A stretch of DNA of 64,000 bases from Eutrigla gurnardus. Its lineage: Eukaryota; Chordata; Actinopteri; Perciformes; Triglidae. Position 1 is the first letter of the stretch, and each line of letters opens with the position of its first letter. The DNA is taken from positions 6,885,151-6,949,150 of the forward strand of contig OY741275.1 of assembly GCA_963514095.1 (NCBI GenBank), read 5' to 3'. A program made the position numbers and the translations under genes. The notes under the pieces were generated by a model. That model worked only from the letters and a program-made list of their open reading frames with translations. It was not told where the DNA came from and did no database searches. This document shows, in pieces, positions 30,206 through 41,351 of the stretch.

Positions 30206-33200
30206 TCACTCAAAAGAAAAACACAAATCACCCAACTCATTCACAAAACAGAAAGAACAGCCCGCCACCAGTGCGTCCAGTTGGCGTGCGTGGTGCAGTG
30301 TCCTGAAATGTGCCTGTATTAGTGTTTGCCAGATGCGTGTAACAGATGTGTGTCTGTGCTCGTGAAGTGCGATGTTACGGCGTGTCCAGGTGGCCTGCCG
30401 TGCCAGTGCTAGTGCGGTGTTGATGAGGGTGTGTTTATTGTCCAGTCCAAATAGCAGAGTCCAGGGGGTGAGTGTCTTTTGTGTGTAGTTGCAATGCGTG
30501 CACAGAACAGACAGTAAAAAGACATGAAAACCCACCAACTCAGGGCAGTGCACAAACAAATGTACATCATCTTCATCCCCTAACTGACAAACTGCACAGG
30601 TCCTGGAGAAGAGCTCTCTGTGGACCTGGTGCAGGACGACCCCGGTGAAGACCCTCCTGTGCCTGACCCGGAAGTCCAGGTTGAACGCCGCATGCAACAG
30701 GTGTGGGACGCTGCAATTTTTCCAGATCTTCCTCACGTCCGAGCCGGGGAAGAGCCTCCCCCAAGCTGCCTCGGAGGAAGGAATACTCAGCAAGGGGTAC
30801 GACCTGGCTCGGGGCCAGGCACAGGAGGAACGCCAACCGAGGGTCCCGCACCGGTCCGGTGGTGCAGAGAGCCCTCCTCCAGGACTCCGGCATGGCCCTA
30901 TCTACTCTAGCACCGGTGCTTCTAACGTGCCCCGGCCTAAAGCTAATCCCTCCCCTGTTCAGTGAAATTTTGGCTCTTTGAAAATCAAAGAACCCCTCCC
31001 CGTCAATCACCTGACCAATCCTCGTGACCCCCGCTGCCCGCAGCGGAGCGCAGGACAGCGCCCTTCCCCCGTGCTGGAGGAAGGGAGTCTGGAGGAATGG
31101 CAACGGTGCGATACTGCCTCTGTTCACCTCTGCTGGCTTGAGGCGGGGCAGCAACTTGCCCCACGCCTCTAGCACCTCCCGGAAGAACGGCGGTAGCTGG
31201 CTGTAGGCCGTTCTGGGAGGGAGAGTGCACAGATTGTACACGTCCCCCTCGCCGTACTGAGCCAAACAGCCCGCCATCGCGCCCTCCCAGGGGTACTGCC
31301 TGGCCGGATCGAGAAATTTTCTAACCACTTTTAGCCGCAGTGCGTCTCTTTTGGCACTCAAGTCAATTAGTCCTAAACCCCCCCCCGTTTATTACCAATT
31401 AACACCCGTCGAGCGATCGAATTTGCCCTCCCCCTCCAGAGGAATGTGGAGAGGGTGTCCTGCAGGACGTTAAGTGCCCACTGTGGCAGCTCGCAGGTCC
31501 CCAAAACATGTACTAGAGTAGAGGCTACTAAGGCGTTCCACACTATTACCTTTGCTCTCAGGCTGAGGCCCCGGGGCCGCCACCTGTTAACAATGTGTTT
31601 CACCCTGTTAATTGCCGCGTCCCAGTTACTGTGTGAGGCCCTATCCCCACCTATGCCCACATGTATACCTAAGATCTTAGTCTGCTGTTGGATGTTAAAA
31701 CCCCACCGGCCAAGACCCCCCCCGTCCGCCACCAGCAGGCAGGTCTTGGCCCTGTTTAGCCTCGCCCCCGAGGCTGCCTCGAAGGCCGCGACGTGCTCCA
31801 GTGCGTGGTCGATCTGCTCCGGCGCCGAGGCCAGGATGGTCACGTCGTCCGCAAAGGGGACGACGGTAACCCTCCTGAGCCCCGGCGCCACGGGCAGCCC
31901 CGGCATGCGACCGTCCGCTGCGATGGCGGCCGCCAGGGACTCCACCACCACGGAGAACAGCAGCGGCGAGAGAGGACAGCCCTGCCTCACCGATCTCCCC
32001 ATTGTGAAAGCCCTACTCAGCAAGCCCTACTCAGCCTCCCATTAATTTTTAATCTCGCCTGTGCTCCCCTATATAAAAGCCCCACCATCTTCCTGAGCCC
32101 TGGCCCGAAGCCCATGGCGCTCAAAGAGTTAAATAAAAACTTGTGATCTACCCGGTCAAAAGCCTTCTCTAGGTCCAGGTTCAGGAGGAGCCCCTTTTTC
32201 GACTCCTCCATCCCCCGGACCGCTCCCTGCACCACCAAAATAGAGTCTGCTATGTCCCTGCCGGGGACGCCGTAAGCCTGCAAGCTGGTCACGACGTCCC
32301 CGGCCACCTCCTTCAGCCTGTTTGCTAATATTTTAGCGAAGATTTTATAGTCCACGTTTAGCAGACTTATCGGCCTGTAGTTTTTGATCTCCCTCCTATC
32401 CCCTTTTTTGAATAGGAGGGAGATCACTCCCGCCGAGAACCCCTCTGGCACCCCATTTTTATCAACCATCTCGTTAAAAAGATGTGTGAGGAGCGGCACA
32501 AAGTACTCCTCACACAGCATATAGAGCTCGGCGGTGAGGCCGTCCTCTCCAGGGCTTTTGGCCCTGGATAGGCCGGCTACGGCCCTGGCGACCTCAACCT
32601 CCGTGATCCTCCCCTCCAATAAACCACTGTCCAATGCGCTCAGCCTCCCTCTCACTCTGCTCAGCAGCTGTTCCCCCCCTTACCTTATCCATCTGCTCCC
32701 TGCCAAACAGTCTTTCAAAAAACGAGACGGCCACCTCTTCTACTCCATCCCGCCCCGTGACCATGATCCCCGCCTCGTCTTCTAACTGCCCAATCTCCTG
32801 CCTTTGCTGTCTACCCTTCTCCCGGCCGAGAAAGTATGCGGAGTACCTCTCGCCCTGGAGGAGGTCGACAGCTCTGGCGCGCAGGGCTGCAGCAGCGCAC
32901 CTGGCTCCGTGCAGCTCAGCCAGCCTCGCCTTTGCGGCTTCCATACCTGCCAGCTGCGCTCCAGTCGCCGTGTCAATGCTAGATATTACATTTTTAATGA
33001 CATTGTTTAATTTCTGTTCTTCCATCTTTTCTACCCACCCCTTATGTTTGGCGAAGTTTATTGCAAGCCTCTTAAATCTTGCCTTAAACTCCACCCACCT
33101 CCCCAACAATCCCCGCTCATCATCACACTCATGTATGCAATAAAGCAGCAGTTTATCCAGTTTTTTTCGGAAACGGCGGTCCTCCAGCAGGCCAGCGTTG

Positions 33201-33944
33201 AGGACCCACAGGCCGCCCCCCCGGACGTCCCCCGGCCCCGAGAAGCTGCATCCGAGGAACAGGTGATCGCTCCACGGGCATGGCTCGTAAGCGACCCCCC
33301 GAATCCCCCTCAGCAACCCCCCGGAGGCCAGGAGCAAGTCGATCCGGGAGCGGCGGCTGCGGCCCTGCACCACCTGGACCCGACTGTAGGACCGCCTACC
33401 TGGGTTGAGAGCCCGAAACACGTCAATTACATTATTGCGTACACACAAATCTGCGAAAAACACCCCTGCTCACGTCGGACCTGAGCTTCTCCCTCCCCCC
33501 CACATCATCCAAGGTCTGAACTAGGTTCAGGTCCCCCACGATGATGGTGGTGGGAGTGATCCACCTCTCCAGCTCTAGAAAAAGAGCTTTCCTTCTCACT
33601 TCATCGTTGTGTGCGTAGACATTAATCAACCTGCCTGCCCACTGTGGACACACGATATCCAGAACGATTACTCTACCCTCGCTATCTGAGTGCACTTCTA
33701 CCCACGTAACCCCCGCTGCTTCCCCGAACAGCACAGCCACCCCTCCGGAGGTACCACCCCCGTTGTTGCAAGCTATGCTGCCTTTCCACTCCCCCCGCAC
33801 CCTTTGCTCCACCCGCTGATCCCACCAGGTCTCCTGAACACACAAGATGTCATTGTTTTTTACGCTAGTCAAAATAGCCCTGGTTTTAACCCACGTGCGG
33901 AGCCCTCGAACATTAAGAGAAAGGAGGGAAGCCATCAGGGGCAC
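30206..33944 (-). pseudogene. E4 ORF2 pseudogene: endonuclease/RT
   Basis: Homologous over its length to E2 and E5 ORF2. Endonuclease motifs (SLNVRGLR, VQETWW, GDLN, RSRID, SDH), RT motifs (LDLEKAFD, RQGCPLSP, FADD) and the C-terminal zinc motif all survive, but in five or six frames. Lesions seen by comparison with E5: an extra A in the run at 33456-33460; a C-run change at 32673-32682; a 14-bp tandem duplication at about 32008-32034; one base lost at 31378-31386; and a deletion of roughly 50 bp near 30780. Confidence 0.88.
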
Positions 33945-33963
33945 CTAGTGGAGGGAATGCACA

Positions 33964-36083
33964 TCATTGCTTGGTTTTCCTTTTCTTATTCTTTCTACCC
34001 GTCCTAACCTGCTTGACCTGGTCCAGGTCCCAGTCGGTGTCGGAGCTGGTCCCGAGCTGTGTCTGAGGAACGACAGGGACCCCTCCCTGCCGTCCCTCGA
34101 GCAGTGGCCCCTCACTGGCTGCGCCCCCCTGTCTGGCCATCACCTGGGCCGAGGGCAGCTCACCGTCTTCTCCAAGACAGGAGCCGACCCCCGCCCAGCC
34201 GCCGCCTCCGGCCGCCTCTAGCCCGTCCAGGCTGGAGCCCATGAGCTCCGCCTGGGTCCGGCCTGTCGGCACCGTTGGCTGCACCGGGGGCCCAGCCCGG
34301 GGGCCCAGCCCGGGCTAGGTCAGCCTTCACGGCCACACCCGCCCCCTTGCTCGGGTCCTGCTGCTCACCTGGCACCTGCTCCCTGGATCCAGCCCAGGCT
34401 AGGTCAGCCGTCACGGCCACACCCGCCCCTTCCTGCTCCATGTCCTCCTCGTTCTCACTCTCCACCTCCTCAGAGAGAAGCTCAGCCGAGGAGCCATCAT
34501 CCTCCTCCTCTTCCTCCTCCTTCTCCTCCTCCTCCTCCTTCTCCATCTCCTCCTCCCCTCCCTCCTCCTCGCTCTCCTTACACGAGCACTTAGAATTTAC
34601 ATTTTTGCACAATACACACTTCTCCTCCTCCGGCCCCCTCTTGGCCCCACACTCCCGTACGTAATGCCCCTGGACCCCGCACTTATGACAATAGAACTCC
34701 GGGCATTCTCGCAGTATGTGCCCCGGCTGGAGACACATACGGCACACCTTGACCTGACGGTCGTGAATCACCCTAAAGTATTCGGGCCCTAGGGCCGTAT
34801 CAAACCGCGCCGAGTACGGCAGGCTCTGGATCTTAGACGTTAGTCCCCGGCCACATTCGTCTCCTTATCGGGGAGGCAGCACCCACCCCCCAGCTCTCTA
34901 GCTTAGCCACAATTTCATCGTCCGTGATATAGGCAGGCAGATTGAGAAACGATACTACAAGCTCGTCATTGCACAGACCTTTTGCTAATACAGCAGTATC
35001 ACCAATTTTAAAACCATCAAGGATTCTCTCCTTACCCTTGATGTGCGTTATGGTTACTTCGTACGCGCGGGGACCGGTAGCACGGCAAGCCACCAAGCCC
35101 CCACACAAGCCCCTCACCGCCCGCATGAGCTCCATCGCGGAGATGGGGAGAGTCCCTTGCAGCTCCAGAAGGACGGTGAGTTCTTTTTCAAAAGTCCGCT
35201 GGGGTCCTGCTGCCGCGGACGGGCCTGCTACGGCTCCAGCCGCTGCTCCCGTCCCCGATCCAGCCGCCGCTCCAGCCGCCGCTCCAGCCGCCGCTCCAGC
35301 TCCCGCGTCCTTCGCTCTTCTCGCCGCCAGTAGAGCAGCCGCTGTTTCCCTCCCGACCGCTGCAGCCATCGAAGCCGCCGCCGGAGCCTCCGCCCGTCCC
35401 ACCGAATCCACCGCCGTCCTCCCGGCCCCGCTGCCTGGTCCCGTGTCGCCCGCTCGTCCCGCCGTGTTCTCCGCCGCTGCTGCCGCCGCCTGGGCTGGCC
35501 TGCCCGCCCGTCCTGCCTGGTTGGCCGCCGCCGCCACTGCCCTGGCTGCTGGGATCACCGTCGCGGGAGCCCCCGCCGCTTTGGTCCCTCCCGGAGCGAA
35601 GGACACGCTCCGTCCCATCGCTGCAGCCGCCGCAGCTCCCGAAGCCGCCGCCAACGGAGCCTTTCCCAGCCCCGCTGAGCCTGCTCGACCCGTCACGGGA
35701 CCCGCAGCTCTGGCGTCCCCGGCCCTCGTGGCTGCCACCCTCTGTGGCATCACTCCAGCTGGTACGGCGGAGTCGGCTGCCAACCCGGAAGTCGGCGAGC
35801 TCCTCGTGGCCCTCTGCTTCTGGGCCGTCACCCGGCTTTTCCCCCCCGCAGTCTTCCATTCACCCACATCCATGCATTCACTCTCGCTCACAGATTCAAT
35901 CCCTTTCATCAATCTTCCATTCCTATCCATCCTTACATCATACGTACTTAGAGCCTCTTCTCCCCCCCGGACGCCCTTTGCAGGACGCCCAGAGGAGAGA
36001 GCAGGTGCAGCCAAATCCGGGTCCGTCATGCTTCTCATCGTTAACTTAGCCTTGCTTCTAGTCTTAACCGTAGAATCCGTCAT
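33964..36083 (-). pseudogene. E4 ORF1 pseudogene: Ala-rich CCHC protein
   Basis: ATG at 36081-36083 by homology to E2 (the frame extends a little upstream without homology). Two breaks: a deletion of about 44 bp near 34836 between the MWPGTNV motif and the zinc knuckles, and a 14-bp duplication (GGGGCCCAGCCCGG unit) near 34286-34315 in the C-terminal tail. The CCHC pair is intact. The stop at 33964 is 19 nt from the ORF2 ATG, as in E2. Confidence 0.87.
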
Positions 36084-36139
36084 TTTTTTTGTTGTTTTTT
36101 TTTTTCTTTTTGCACACAATACGCTTCCGTGAAATCCCA

Positions 36140-36169
36140 CCCCCGATCAGTGCTAGTCACTGCCGGGGG
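36140..36169 (-). promoter_or_regulatory. E4 5'UTR conserved hairpin
   Basis: Same stems, bulge and ACTAG loop as E2, 56 nt before the ORF1 ATG, within the 324-bp 5'UTR (36084-36407). Confidence 0.78.
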
Positions 36170-36407
36170 GTATTAAACAAACTATCTACAAACAAAGAAC
36201 CCGAAGTGACACAAAGTACATATAAAGAAAGAAGGATAGAAGAAGGGAAGAAGAAGAAATGGAAATACACACCGCACACACGCACACACACGACGAACAA
36301 ACAATTCGGACAGACAAACAATTACTCACTGCACTCACTGCTGCTCTCACTCTCTGCTCTCAATCCAAACTCGCCAACTGACACACACACCAACTGCGCT
36401 CCAAGGG

Positions 36408-36431
36408 GTTCAGGGTGGTATGGCCGTAAGC
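36408..36431 (-). pseudogene. 5S rRNA gene, 5' fragment (nt 1-24), cut by E4
   Basis: Joined to the E4 5' end (CCTTGGAGCGC in RNA sense). Confidence 0.93.
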
Positions 36432-36918
36432 CGAGGGAGCAGGCAGAGAAAGGCCCTTTATAGATGTCCATCGCCTTTTGCCAAGAAATGGAGGACGTGT
36501 GTGCTGATGATGACAAGTTCCCACCAAAGCCTCCCAGGACAAAATGATGACAATTTGGTCAGTGACAAGCTCAATACCTGGACTATATTGACCAAACTGA
36601 TGCAGTGAGCCCTGCTAAACTGCATGCAGCAGGAAGATAATCCCGCTTTTTGGCAATATCCGTATGTTTGCTTGTTCTGCTATGAAAACCGATCGCTCGA
36701 TTTTGGAAAAGTTATACATTATCGAGAAAATGTCTGCACGACCCAAACGTTACCGGGAAATTAAACAGGTCCCGTTCATGTTTGTAATGATTAATCAGAT
36801 GATCCTGGGGACGTTGGGGGATGGGGGGAGAACTGGGGGGTAAAGAATGAGATGAACTCCAATGTCCCCGTGGGAGGAGCAGCAGCACCCTCTGCTGTTT
36901 GTCAAGGGAAATGGAAAA
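36432..36918. repeat. 5S spacer (NTS), 487 bp
   Basis: Full-length spacer; G-runs at 36807-36840. Nothing else seen. Confidence 0.9.
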
Positions 36919-37015
36919 AAGCTTACAGCACCTGGTATTCCCAGGCGGTCTACCATCCAAGTACTGACCAGGCCCGACCCTGCTTAGCTTCCGAGATCAG
37001 ACGAGATCGGGCGTG
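36919..37015 (-). pseudogene. 5S rRNA gene, 3' fragment (nt 24-120), cut by E5
   Basis: Partner of 43778-43801. One substitution in the box C region (GGTCTACCAT for GGTCTCCCAT on the plus strand, near 36951). Confidence 0.93.
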
Positions 37016-37542
37016 TTTTTTTTATCTTTTATTATGAAAATATACTGTTTACAATTTGAAAAACCTATTCATTAAAACCACAAACAACACAAAACAGACT
37101 GTACAAAATTGGAAAACAACCTGTAAATCAAACACAAATGAAAAATAAAGCCAACTGAAAAAGAAAAAATGCAAATGAACCAAATGAAAATGAACCAAAA
37201 AATATAAATAAACAAAACCGTAAATGAACCAAACTGTAAAAAATGATCAAAAATTGAAATAAATGAAAAAGTAAATAATCAAGAACTAGAAATGAAACAC
37301 AAGCTGTAAAATGAAAATAACCAGGACTAGGAATAAGCAAAACTGAAAATCAACCATAAATTACAAAACAACAAAACTGCAAATGAAAAGAGAAACCACA
37401 TCACTGACAAACATATACCCAACACATAATCCCCCACCGACACTGAAACACTCAATTGGACATGCTAAGCGAACACTCAATGACACATACATGATGAAAA
37501 AAAACACTTAATGACATACACGAAAAATGAAACAAAACACAT
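37016..37542 (-). other. E5 3'UTR
   Basis: 527 bp, with AATAAA at 37028-37033 (minus strand) and the same A-rich degenerate repeats as E2 (about 37130-37400). No gene seen. Confidence 0.72.
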
Positions 37543-40500
37543 TTATTCAAAACAAAAACACAAATCACCCAGCTCATTCACAAAACAGAAAGAACAGCCC
37601 GCCACCAGTGCGTCCAGTTTTTTGGCGTGATGCAGTGTTCTGAGGTGTGCCTGTGTGATTGTCCTCCAGATGCGTGTAACGGATGTGTGCCTGTGCTCGT
37701 GTAGTGCGATGTTGCGTCTTGTCCAGGTGGCCTGCCGTGCCAGTGCCAATATTGTGTTGGTGAGTGCATGCTTGCGTGCCAGTCCAAATAACAGAGTCCA
37801 GGGGGTGAGTGTCGTGAGTGTGTAATGACAATGAGTGCGCAGAACAGACAGCAGAAAAGCATGAAAACCCACCAACTCGGGGCAGTGCACAAACAAATGT
37901 AAATCATCCTCATCCCCTAGCTGACAAACTGCGCAGGTCCTGGAGAAGAGCTCCCTGTGGACCTGGTGCAGGACGACCCCGGTGAAGACCCTCCTGTGCC
38001 TGACGCGGAAGTCCAGGTCGAACGCCGCATGCGATATGTCCGGGACGTTGCAGTTTTTCCAGATCTCCTCCACGTCCGAGCCGGGGAAGAGCCGCCTCCA
38101 AGCTGCCTCGGAGGAAGGCCGCCTCCCCAGCTCGGACGCGAGGAGTCTATACAACGTCCCGGTCCTACAGTCTGCAAGGGGTACGACCTGGCTCGGGGCC
38201 AGGCACAGGAGGAACGCCAACCGAGGGTCCCGCACCGGTCCGATGGTGCAGAGAGCCCTCCTCCAGGACTCTGGCATGGCCCTATCTACTCTAGCACCGG
38301 TGCTTCTAACGTGCCCCGGCCTAAAGCTAATCCCTCCCCTAATCAGTGAAGTTTTGGCTCTTTGAAAATCAAAGAACCCCTCCCCGTCAATCACCTGACC
38401 AATCCTCGTGACCCCCGCTGCCCGCAACGGAGCGCAGGACAGCGCCCTTCCCTCGTACTGGAGGAAGGGAGTCTGGAGGAATGGCAACGGTGCGATACTG
38501 CCTCTGTTCACTTCTGCTGGCTTGAGGCGGGGCAGCAACTTGCGCCACGCCTCTAGCACCTCCCGGAAGAACGGCGGTAGCCAGCTGTAGGCCGTTCTGG
38601 GAGGGAGAGTGCACAGATTGTACACGTCCCCCTCGCCGTACTGAGCCAAACAGCCCGCCATCGCGCCCTCCCAGGGGTACTGCCTGGCCGGATCGAGAAA
38701 TTTTCTAACCACTTTTAGCCGCAGTGCGTCTCTTTTGGCACTCAAGTCAATTAGTCCTAAACCCCCCTCCCGTTTATTACCAATTAACACCCGTCGAGCG
38801 ATCGAATTGGCCCTCCCCCTCCAGAGGAATGTGGAGCCTCCAGAGGAATGTGGAGAGGGTGTCCTGCAGGACGTTTAGTGCCCACTGTGGCAGCTCGCAG
38901 GTCCCCAAAACATGCACTAGAGTAGAGGCTACTAAGGCGTTCCACACTATTACCTTTGCTCTCAGGCTGAGGCCCCGGGGCCGCCACCTGTTAACAATGT
39001 ATTTCACCCTGTTAATTGCCGCGTCCCAGTTACTGTGTGAGGCCCTATCCCCACCTATGCCCACATGTATACCTAAGATCTTTGTCTGCTGTTGGATATT
39101 AAAACCCCACCGGCCAAGACCCCCCCCGTTCGCCACCAGCAGGCAGGTCTTGGCCCTGTTAAGCCTCGCCCCCGAGGCTGCCTCGAAGGCCGCGACGTGC
39201 TCCAGTGCGCGGTCGATCTGCTCCGGCGCCGAGGCCAGGATGGTCACGTCGTCCGCAAAGGGGACGACGGTGACCCTCCCGAGCCCCGGCGCCACGGGCA
39301 GCCCCGGCATGCGACCGTCCGCTGCGACGGCGGCCGCCAGGGACTCCACCACCACGGAGAACAGCAGCGGCGAGAGAGGACAGCCCTGCCTCACCGATCT
39401 CTCTATTTTAAAAACCCCGCTCAACCACCCGTTAATTTTTAATCTTGCCTGCGCTCCCCTATATAAAAGCCCCACCATCTTCCTGAGCCCTGGCCCGAAG
39501 CCCATGGCGCTCAGGGAGTTGAATAAAAAGGAATGATCCACCCTGTCAAACGCCTTCTCGAGGTCCAGGTTCAGGAGGAGCCCCTTATTTGATTCCTCCA
39601 TCCCCCGGACCGCTCCTTGCACAGCTAAAATGGAATCGGCTATGTCCCTGCCGGGGACGCCGTAAGCCTGCAAGCTGGTCACGACGTCCCCGGCCACCTC
39701 CTTCACCCTGTTGGCTAAGATTTTAGCAAGGACTTTATAGTCCACGTTTAAAAGGCTTATTGGCCTATAATTTTTGATCTCCCTCCTATCCCCTTTTTTG
39801 AATAGGAGGGAGATCACCCCTGCCGAGAACCCCTCTGGCACCCTATTCCTGTCCACCATCTCATTAAAAAGCTGTGTGAGGAGCGGCACAAAGTACTCCT
39901 CACACAGCATATAGAGCTCGGCGGTGAGGCCGTCCTCTCCAGGGCTTTTGGCCCTGGATAGGCCGGCTACGGCCCTGGCGACCTCAACCTCCGTGATCCT
40001 CCCCTCCAATAAACCACTGTCCAATGCGCTCAGCCTCCCTCTCACTCTGCTCAGCAGCTGTTCCCCCCTCACCTTATCCACCTGCTCCCTGCCAAACAGT
40101 TTTTTAAAAAACGAGACGGCCACATCCTCTACTCCATCCCGCCCCGTGACCATGATCCCCGCCTCGTCCTCTAGCTGCCCAATCTCCTGCCTTTGCTGTC
40201 CACCCTTCTCCAGGCCGAGAAAGTACGCGGAGTACCTCTCGCCCTGGAGGAGGTCGACAGCTCTGGCGCGCAGGGCTGCAGCAGCGCACCTGGCTCCATG
40301 CAGCTCTGCCAGCCTCGCCTTTGCGGCTTCCATGCCCGCCAGCTGTGCTCCAGTCGCCGTGTCTATGCCCGTTATGACGTTTTTAATAACGTGATTTAAT
40401 TTCTGTTCCTCCCTCCTCTCCAACCAGCCCTTATGCTTTGCGAAATTAATTGCGAGCCTTTTTATTCTCGCCTTAAACTCCACCCACCTCCCCAACAATC

Positions 40501-41332
40501 CCCGCTCATCATCACACTCATGCACACAATACAAAAGCAGTTTATCCAGCTTATTTCTGAAACGGCGATCCTCCAGCAGGCCAGCGTTGAGGACCCACAG
40601 GCCGCCCCCCCGGTCGTCCCCCGGCCCCGAGAAGCTGCATCGGAGGAACAGGTGATCGCTCCATGGGCAGGGCTCATAAGCGACCCCCCGAATCCCCCTC
40701 AGCAACCCCCCGGAGGCCAGGAGCAAGTCGATCCGGGAGCGACGGCTGCGGCCCTGCACCACCTGGACCCGACTGTAGTACCGCCTACCTGGGTTGAGAA
40801 CCCGAAACACATCAATCATGTCATTACGTACACATAAATCCGCGAACACACCCCTGCTCACGTCAGACCTGAGCTTTTCCCTCCCCCCCACATCGTCCAA
40901 GGTCTGGACCAGGTTCAGGTCCCCTATGACGATGGTGGTGGGAGTGATCCACCTTTCCAGCTCCAGAAACAGGGCTTTTCTTTTCATTTCATCGTTATGT
41001 GCGTATACATTTATCAACCTGCCTGCCCATTGTGGACACACAATATCCAGGACTATTACTCGTCCTTCATTGTCAGAGTGCACTACTCCCCACGTTACCC
41101 CAGCTGCTTCCCCGAACAGCACAGCCACCCCTCCGGAGGTAACACCCCCGTTGTTGCAAGCTATGCTGCCCTTCCACTCCCCCCGCACCCTTTGCTCCAC
41201 CCGCTGATCCCACCAGGTCTCTTGGACACACAAAATGTCATTGTTTTTTACACTAGCAAGAATAGCCCTGGTTTTAACCCACGTGCGGAGCCCACGAACA
41301 TTTAAAGAAAGGAGGGAAGCCATCAGGGACAC
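37543..41332 (-). pseudogene. E5 ORF2: endonuclease/RT broken by a 19-bp duplication
   Basis: Starts at the ATG 19 nt after ORF1. Endonuclease (SLNVRGLR, VQETWW, GDLN, RSRID, SDH) and RT (LDLEKAFD, RQGCPLSP, FADD) lie in one frame of about 850 codons. At 38818-38855 a 19-bp unit (CCTCCAGAGGAATGTGGAG) is present twice. Single copies occur in E2 and E4 at this place. The shift separates the C-terminal ~415 residues, including the zinc motif, into another frame. All known catalytic residues are upstream of the break. Confidence 0.9.
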
Positions 41333-41351
41333 CTAGTGGAGGGAATGCACA

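Larger units (their letters stand above)
29925..36407 (-). mobile_element. E4: 5S-inserted LINE, subfamily A, multiply broken
   Basis: 6.48 kb, same layout and 5S junctions as E2 (5' flank to nt 24, 3' flank from nt 24). The 3'UTR is about half the length of that in E2 and E5 owing to internal loss. At least seven frame-breaking lesions across ORF1 and ORF2, so non-autonomous. Confidence 0.92.
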
